64,000 nucleotides of DNA from an uncultured Eubacteriales bacterium (lineage in GTDB: Bacteria; Bacillota; Clostridia; Oscillospirales; Acutalibacteraceae), in NCBI GenBank assembly GCA_934647945.1, contig CAKUFK010000009.1:43477-107476 (forward strand), read 5' to 3'. The position numbers and the translations under genes are program-made. The notes beneath the pieces were generated by a model. It did no database searches, had not been told where the DNA came from, and saw nothing but the letters and a program-made list of their open reading frames with translations. Shown in pieces: positions 60,052-64,000 of the stretch. How positions within the stretch are numbered: position 1 is the stretch's first letter; every line of letters begins with the position of its first letter.

Positions 60052-60249
60052 TTACTTCTCCAGATGGGCGTTGATTTTCGCCACCAGCTCATCGGCGTTG
60101 ACACCGTGGACCTCGCAGGCTTGCTCCAGGGTTTCCCCTCTGGCGGACGGGCAGCCCAGGCAGTGCATACCCATTTCCAGGAAATACGGCGCCGTGGTGC
60201 GGTCCATATCCAAAATGTCGCCGATCAGCGTATCCTTTGTAATCGCCAA
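60052..60249 (-). CDS. DUF1858 domain protein
   Basis: A 65-aa stand-alone DUF1858 protein: AITKDTLIGDILDMDRTTAPYFLEMGMHCLGCPSARGETLEQACEVHGVNADELVAKINAHL. The motif GMHCLGCPSA is typical, with a CxxC that may bind a metal or cluster. The frame is open upstream, but TTG 60249 with AGAAAGGA 10 nt ahead gives the usual start of this family. Such proteins are often near hybrid-cluster and nitrogen-metabolism genes; none is here. Function unknown. Confidence 0.85.
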   Translation of the reverse strand: MAITKDTLIGDILDMDRTTAPYFLEMGMHCLGCPSARGETLEQACEVHGVNADELVAKINAHLEK

Positions 60250-60585
60250 AACGAACACATCCTTTCTGTTTGACAGCCGGACGGCCGTCTTTTCCATAGT
60301 GTTGCCGTCCGTATTCCTTATTATAATGCCGGAACAGGCGGAATGCAAGAGAAACTTCCGTCCATTTCCACGTCTGGCAGCACTAAACGAACGGGGTTCC
60401 GCGGTTTCTCAGGATATGGCGCCTTCCATTCAAACCGAGCACTGGATTAGGCAAGCGTTTTTTCACAGAGGGGATGCGATGCCCGCAAACAGAACGAAGA
60501 TGGCTTCCGCCCCATATCGGCCATGCGCGCTTAACCGCGATTTGTTTCGGTATATGGTTTTTTTATTGCCGATGTTGGATAGGCC

Positions 60586-60614
60586 TTGCATTTTGATGCG
60601 GGGTATGCTACGAT
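60586..60614 (+). promoter_or_regulatory. Promoter for the rsgA leader (extended -10)
   Basis: TTGCAT (60586-60591), 17 nt, TACGAT (60609-60614) preceded by TGC, an extended -10. Transcription should start near 60621, giving a leader of about 330 nt before rsgA. The stretch 60350-60585 holds nothing else. Confidence 0.7.
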
Positions 60615-60655
60615 AAGGGCAGTTCATCCACGATGCGTGGAAGGAAAGGAGCTGT

Positions 60656-60700
60656 ATGTTTGTGTCGGTGCTTGTGTTTGTGAAGGTGGCGGCTTTTTAA
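60656..60700 (+). CDS. 14-aa leader peptide ORF upstream of rsgA
   Basis: ATG 60656 is preceded by GGAAAGGAG at good spacing and reads MFVSVLVFVKVAAF then TAA. It is rich in Val and Phe, and there is little else of coding type in the leader. A strong SD on so short a frame, placed between a promoter and two hairpin terminators, is typical of ribosome-stalling leaders that control rRNA- and ribosome-related genes. I infer, but cannot show, that slow translation here relieves termination. Confidence 0.55.
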   Translation: MFVSVLVFVKVAAF

Positions 60701-60794
60701 AACCGAATAGAGCTGTGCAAAGGCGGGCGCGAGCGTCCTGCTGCTGTGCGGCATATCCAAGTATCCTTTCGTGCATTCTATAACGGTTTGTTAT

Positions 60795-60820
60795 AGCACA
60801 CCCGGGGGTGTGTTATTTTT
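60795..60820 (+). terminator. Leader hairpin 1 before rsgA
   Basis: The stem CACACCC/GGGTGTG at about 60797-60812 is followed by TTATTTTTG, an intrinsic terminator form inside the leader. Confidence 0.6.
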
Positions 60821-60825
60821 GTGCC

Positions 60826-60872
60826 AAAAACCGCAGTTTGTGCCGATCAAAAGGTGCTTGCTGCGGTTTTTT
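60826..60872 (+). terminator. Leader hairpin 2 before rsgA
   Basis: AAAAACCGCAG (60826-60836) pairs with CTGCGGTTTTT (60861-60871), an 11-bp stem, then TT. It ends about 80 nt before the rsgA start, so read-through must be possible for expression. Confidence 0.75.
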
Positions 60873-60901
60873 GCGCCTGATTTCAGAAAGGAGTTGTGGT
60901 T

Positions 60902-61066
60902 ATGCGTGTGTGTGACATTTATTGGATAACCCTCATAACAAAGGAGAATTTTTATGCCAAATCTGATCGATTACGGGTTCCGGCCCTCGATGATGCCCGA
61001 AAACGCCGATGGCATCCCGGCCCGGGTAACGGCTGTCCACCGGGATCGGTATACGCTATACTGTGA
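60902..61066 (+). CDS. Second leader ORF overlapping the rsgA start (tentative)
   Basis: ATG 60902 is preceded by AAAGGAG and reads MRVCDIYWITLITKENFYAK, running out of frame past the rsgA start to a TGA at 61064. The SD is good. Its overlap could couple or compete with rsgA initiation (SD AAAGGAG at 60940-60946). Only the first 17 codons lie outside rsgA, so it may be accidental. Confidence 0.3.
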   Translation: MRVCDIYWITLITKENFYAKSDRLRVPALDDARKRRWHPGPGNGCPPGSVYAIL

Positions 61067-62345
61067 ACACGGCGAAATATCCGGCCGCCTGAAAGCCGGC
61101 GTGTATTACGGGGACGGCCGGGAGGAATTCCCGACGGTCGGCGATTTTGTCCTGACGCGGGCCAATCCCGGCGGCGACAGCCAGATCTTCGCCACCCTGC
61201 CCCGCCGGACTTTCTTTTCACGGCGCGATCCCACCCCCGGCCGCAGGGAACAGGCGGTCGCGGCCAATTTTGATTATGTGTTCATCCTGCAAGCCCTTGG
61301 CCCGGACTTCAATCTCAAACGGCTAGAACGCTATCTAACGCTGGCGTGGCAGTCGGGTGGGGTGCCGGTGGTGGTGCTGACAAAAGCGGATCTGTCCGAG
61401 GATGCCGGCGGGTATGTCCGCGCGGCCCAAAAGACGGCGGCGGGTGTCGACGTATTCGCTGTCAGCGTTAAGACGGGTGAGGGGATGGACGCCCTGTCCC
61501 CCTATCGGAGGCCGGGAAAAACCATCGTGCTCCTGGGGTCGTCGGGGGTCGGCAAATCCAGCCTGGCGAATGCTCTGGCCGGAGAGCCCGTTATGGCGGT
61601 ACGGGAGATCCGCGAGGACGACGGAAAAGGGCGGCATACCACCACCCACCGCCAGCTGATGATGCTTCCCGGCGGCGTGATGCTGATCGACACGCCGGGG
61701 ATGCGGGAGCTCGGGATAGGGGAGGCCGGCGACGGGCTGCCCGAAGCCTTTGCCGATGTGGAGGCGGTTCTCGGCGGATGCCGGTTCCGCGACTGCCGCC
61801 ATCAGGGCGAGCCGGGATGCGCGGTCAAGGCCGCCATCGCCGGTGGGCGGCTTACTCAGGAACGGTGGGAAAGCTATATGGCTCTGAAGGACGAAGCCTG
61901 CTATGCCGACGACAAGGCGGCGTATCGCCGGCAAAAACAGCAGAAGTTCAAGGACATCGCGCGGCAAAACAGGGAGCGGCAGCGGGCGGATTACCGTCAA
62001 TCGCCCTGCGCCGAGCCGTTTACCTGCCGGGTATGCGGGGCCCCGGTCGTGCCGGAGGGGGCCGGGAGCGGGCACCGCAACCACTGTCCGAGCTGCCTGT
62101 CCAGCCTCCATGTGGATAACGAACCGGGCGACCGTGCTTCCCTTTGCCGCGGGGTGATGGATCCCATCGGCGTTTGGGTACGCCAAAATGGGGAATGGGC
62201 GATTATCCACCGCTGCCGGTCGTGCGGCAAGCTCAGCTCGAACCGGATCGCGGCGGACGACAATCCCGCGCTGCTGATGTCGATCGCGGTCAAGCCGCTG
62301 GCGGAGCCGCCGTTTCCGCTCGATAAAGTCGGCCGCGGCCTCTGA
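60954..62345 (+). CDS. rsgA: RsgA ribosome-assembly GTPase fused to an RNHCP domain
   Basis: A 463-aa protein, about 130 residues longer than usual RsgA. It is a circularly permuted GTPase that aids late 30S maturation. The OB fold has VTAVHRDRYTLYCEHGEISGRLKAGV. G motifs: LTKADL (G4), LLGSSGVGKSSLANAL (G1), DTPGMRELG (G3). The zinc site is CRFRDCRHQGEPGCAVKAAI. After about residue 355 comes an RNHCP domain: FTCRVCGAPVVPEG, GHRNHCPSCLSSLHVD, and CRSCGKLSSNRIAADDN. RNHCP is usually a separate small protein. SD AAAGGAG precedes ATG 60954. A long leader with a short ORF and two terminators suggests control by ribosome status. Confidence 0.92.
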   Translation: MPNLIDYGFRPSMMPENADGIPARVTAVHRDRYTLYCEHGEISGRLKAGVYYGDGREEFPTVGDFVLTRANPGGDSQIFATLPRRTFFSRRDPTPGRREQAVAANFDYVFILQALGPDFNLKRLERYLTLAWQSGGVPVVVLTKADLSEDAGGYVRAAQKTAAGVDVFAVSVKTGEGMDALSPYRRPGKTIVLLGSSGVGKSSLANALAGEPVMAVREIREDDGKGRHTTTHRQLMMLPGGVMLIDTPGMRELGIGEAGDGLPEAFADVEAVLGGCRFRDCRHQGEPGCAVKAAIAGGRLTQERWESYMALKDEACYADDKAAYRRQKQQKFKDIARQNRERQRADYRQSPCAEPFTCRVCGAPVVPEGAGSGHRNHCPSCLSSLHVDNEPGDRASLCRGVMDPIGVWVRQNGEWAIIHRCRSCGKLSSNRIAADDNPALLMSIAVKPLAEPPFPLDKVGRGL

Positions 62346-62424
62346 CCGGATGCCGTCCCCCCGGGGCTACACAGAAACGGGGCGGAATTCAAAGCGGCGG
62401 GAGGAGACGGCCCGCAGGAAAACA

Positions 62425-62466
62425 GAGAGGGGGAAGCAACGGCTTCCCCCTCTCCGATGTTTTTTA
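62425..62466 (+). terminator. Terminator after rsgA
   Basis: A perfect 13-bp stem GAGAGGGGGAAGC/GCTTCCCCCTCTC (62425-62454). It is followed by TTTTTT at 62460-62465 on the plus strand and TGTTTTCC on the minus strand, so it also serves the ECF gene. Confidence 0.88.
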
Positions 62467-62489
62467 TGTATACGACAACGCCTGGATGG

Positions 62490-63248
62490 TCAGGCAAGCA
62501 TGGAGCCGAGCTTGGCTTTTTGCAGGGCCGTGCGGACCGGCAGATACAGAAGCACCGCGAGGAACACCGAAAAGGAGCCGTTGAGGAACGTGGCCGGGAT
62601 TTTTACCAGTGTGGCGGCCACGGCCCCTCCTACGGTCAGCCCGGTCAGCAAATTTTCTACAAATTTCCAGATGAATTCCCCCGCTACATTGAACGCCACA
62701 CCGATGGTGGCGCCGAAGAGCGCATATAAAATATCGTGGGAAAAGGAAGATACGAAAAAGGATACGGTCAGGACCACCGCCAGAACGCCGCCGAGTATTA
62801 GGAGAAAAATGCTGGGGATCAGCAGTTTGTTGCCGTAATCGCCGTTCTGGAGGTAAATTCCCAGCACTACCGCCCCGCTTGCCAGCGAAACAGCCGACGC
62901 AACACCCAGCCCTACCCGCGGGCTGCGGTTGGGATGGGTCCTGCCGTAATGGAAAATCAGGCCGGTAAACAGGCCGATGCCGAGTTTCAGAACCAGTGTT
63001 TTGATCACCGAGGAGGGATAGAAAAACAGGTCGTTGAGGCCCATGCCGATGGCTCCCGCGAGTCCCCCCTGCCAGCCGCCCAGCAGCAGAGCTGCCAGAA
63101 TACAGACGGCATTGCCCGCATGGACAAACTGGTCCGCGATCGGGATCCGGAACATAAGCACCACAAAGCAGATGGCGGCAAACATCGCCGTGAGCACCAG
63201 GCGCAGGACACTGTCCTTTGGCGGTGCCTTGAGTTTTCTTTTTTCCAT
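62490..63248 (-). CDS. ECF transporter S component
   Basis: A 252-aa substrate-binding membrane subunit of an energy-coupling factor transporter, which works with a shared ATPase/EcfT module encoded elsewhere. There are about six membrane segments, beginning LVLTAMFAAICFVVLMFRIP and FVHAGNAVCILAALLLGGWQGGLAGAIGMGLNDLFF. The N-terminal AMFAAI region is the Ala-rich helix that contacts EcfT. The vitamin or metabolite cannot be told from sequence. SD GAGGAGG precedes the ATG. It has its own promoter (63316-63343) and no clear riboswitch in its short leader. Confidence 0.9.
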   Translation of the reverse strand: MEKRKLKAPPKDSVLRLVLTAMFAAICFVVLMFRIPIADQFVHAGNAVCILAALLLGGWQGGLAGAIGMGLNDLFFYPSSVIKTLVLKLGIGLFTGLIFHYGRTHPNRSPRVGLGVASAVSLASGAVVLGIYLQNGDYGNKLLIPSIFLLILGGVLAVVLTVSFFVSSFSHDILYALFGATIGVAFNVAGEFIWKFVENLLTGLTVGGAVAATLVKIPATFLNGSFSVFLAVLLYLPVRTALQKAKLGSMLA

Positions 63249-63315
63249 AGATGACCCTCCTCAAATATATTCCCTATATTCATACTAAAAAACTAGGAAT
63301 ATATAAATCGCTTTC

Positions 63316-63343
63316 AGTATACCATAAATCGCCAGGATGTCAA
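63316..63343 (-). promoter_or_regulatory. Promoter of the ECF S-component gene
   Basis: On the minus strand TTGACA (63343-63338), 16 nt, TATACT (63321-63316). The leader is about 60 nt. The remaining bases of the gap (63344-63511) hold no gene. Confidence 0.8.
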
Positions 63344-63511
63344 GGGACAAGCGGTTTTCTGGTATTTTCACCGATTTTCTGTTTTCAAATTCTTAAGAAG
63401 TTGTACATTTTTTGTTTATGGTTCTTACACAAGCCCAGGGTATCATATGTATAGTTTGGTTCTCAAACGTACAGATACACCCCGTTATTTTGGAAAGGAT
63501 GATCGCCTATC

Positions 63512-63940
63512 ATGGACAGAACCGAGGCCAATGTATTAGTGTGTGTGACCAGCCAGCCGGCTTGCCGGCGTTTGATATGTGCGGGTGCCGAGATCGCCCA
63601 GCAATATGGAGTCCCTGTCAAGGTCGTCAGTGTGCTGCCGCAGGGGCTTGTGTCCGCAAAAACCGCTGAAACCCTGCAGACGCTTTACAACATTTCAGGC
63701 AAGCTCGGCGCTGAGATGACGGTCTATTTCAACGATGATGCGGCCCTGACGGCAGCGGTGCATGCCCGGAAGACCAATGCCGTGCATATCGTCAGCGGGG
63801 CTCCCGGGGCAGACAGCAATCTCTTTATCGAAACCGTGAAGGGGCTTCTCCCGGAAATCCCCATGTCCATTGTGGATGAAGATGCGCATATCGTGACGTT
63901 TCCGGCTCTAAGGGCCGCGCCCTCGCCGCTGAACCGGTAA
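63512..63940 (+). CDS. Universal stress protein-like domain protein
   Basis: A 142-aa single-domain protein of Usp/KdpD-Usp type. The N-terminus NVLVCVTSQPACRRLICAGAEIAQQYGVPVKVVSVLPQG matches the Usp-like domain of KdpD and its stand-alone relatives. AAVHARKTNAVHIVSGAPGADSNLFIETVKGLLPEIPMSIV is the second half with a G-rich nucleotide loop. GGAAAGGATGATC precedes ATG 63512. There are no potassium-transport genes in view. A hairpin GAGAAACCC/GGGTTTCTC lies at 63960-63982, without a T run. Confidence 0.78.
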   Translation: MDRTEANVLVCVTSQPACRRLICAGAEIAQQYGVPVKVVSVLPQGLVSAKTAETLQTLYNISGKLGAEMTVYFNDDAALTAAVHARKTNAVHIVSGAPGADSNLFIETVKGLLPEIPMSIVDEDAHIVTFPALRAAPSPLNR

Positions 63941-64000
63941 AGTGTCCGGCGGCCCTTTCGAGAAACCCTCGCTGGGTTTCTCCCTGCCATTCGTGAATCC

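Noticed and set aside
63249..63511. Riboswitch upstream of the ECF S-component gene
   Set aside because: The leader from the predicted start (about 63309) is only some 60 nt and shows no known aptamer core such as a THI, RFN or cobalamin box.

Overview
The window looks like the chromosome of a strictly anaerobic, endospore-forming clostridium, probably an Oscillospiraceae-like lineage. The evidence is a sigE-spoIIGA pair, a sigma-H-like factor, a pyruvate:ferredoxin oxidoreductase, an NfnAB-type transhydrogenase, rubrerythrin and a GGGtGRT/Fe-S scaffold pair. The flanking DNA is visibly GC-rich, while about 6.9-33 kb and a few single genes are clearly AT-richer.

Layout. 1-5.9 kb: 3' end of glmS, a gene-poor stretch of GC-rich intergenic repeats, nfnA-nfnB, a sigma-H-like gene, a small zinc-ribbon gene and tRNA-Thr(TGT). 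6.0-6.7 kb: one AT-rich DUF4429/SHOCT gene. About 6.95-33.4 kb: a genomic island. It is bounded by two copies of the 3' end of the GGGtGRT gene, one intact at the right (33363-34370, minus) and one a 24-codon relic at the left (6903-6974). They share a perfect 20-bp core, and a 5'-truncated tyrosine recombinase sits just inside the right end. 33.4-64 kb: the GGGtGRT operon, a lipoprotein, PFOR, a CNNM/CBS protein, an AraC-type regulator, a DUF4037 protein, an FtsX-type ABC exporter, DegV, sigE/spoIIGA, LemA/TPM, rubrerythrin, rqcH, a Nif3-trmK-SGNH run, DUF1858, an rsgA-RNHCP fusion behind a leader with short ORFs and terminators, an ECF S component and a Usp-like protein.

The island is the unusual part. 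It carries six radical SAM proteins (three SPASM-like, two with B12-binding-like N-termini, one resembling RiPP maturation radical SAM protein 1), two intact acyl carrier proteins plus a decapitated third, the C-terminal two thirds of an adenylation domain, a PLP aminotransferase of the glutamate-1-semialdehyde family, and up to five proteins resembling the BtrH_N/C39-like acyltransferase fold. It also has two SAM methyltransferases (one frameshifted), three GT9-like and two GT-A-like glycosyltransferases. It has no recognisable transporter, regulator, resistance gene or RiPP precursor. I infer a carrier-protein-based pathway in which an acyl or aminoacyl group is loaded on an ACP, remodelled by radical SAM enzymes and an aminotransferase, moved to an amine by BtrH-like enzymes and then methylated or glycosylated. 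Two chimeric junctions (about 12.1 and 27.8 kb), a frameshift and a broken integrase indicate that this copy is decaying.

Other points in the core: a TrmK-GNAT fusion, an RsgA-RNHCP fusion with a possible ribosome-sensing leader, symmetric nested inverted repeats upstream of the DUF4037 gene, and a pair of perfect palindromes with the same GGGTACCC centre in the gap before degV.
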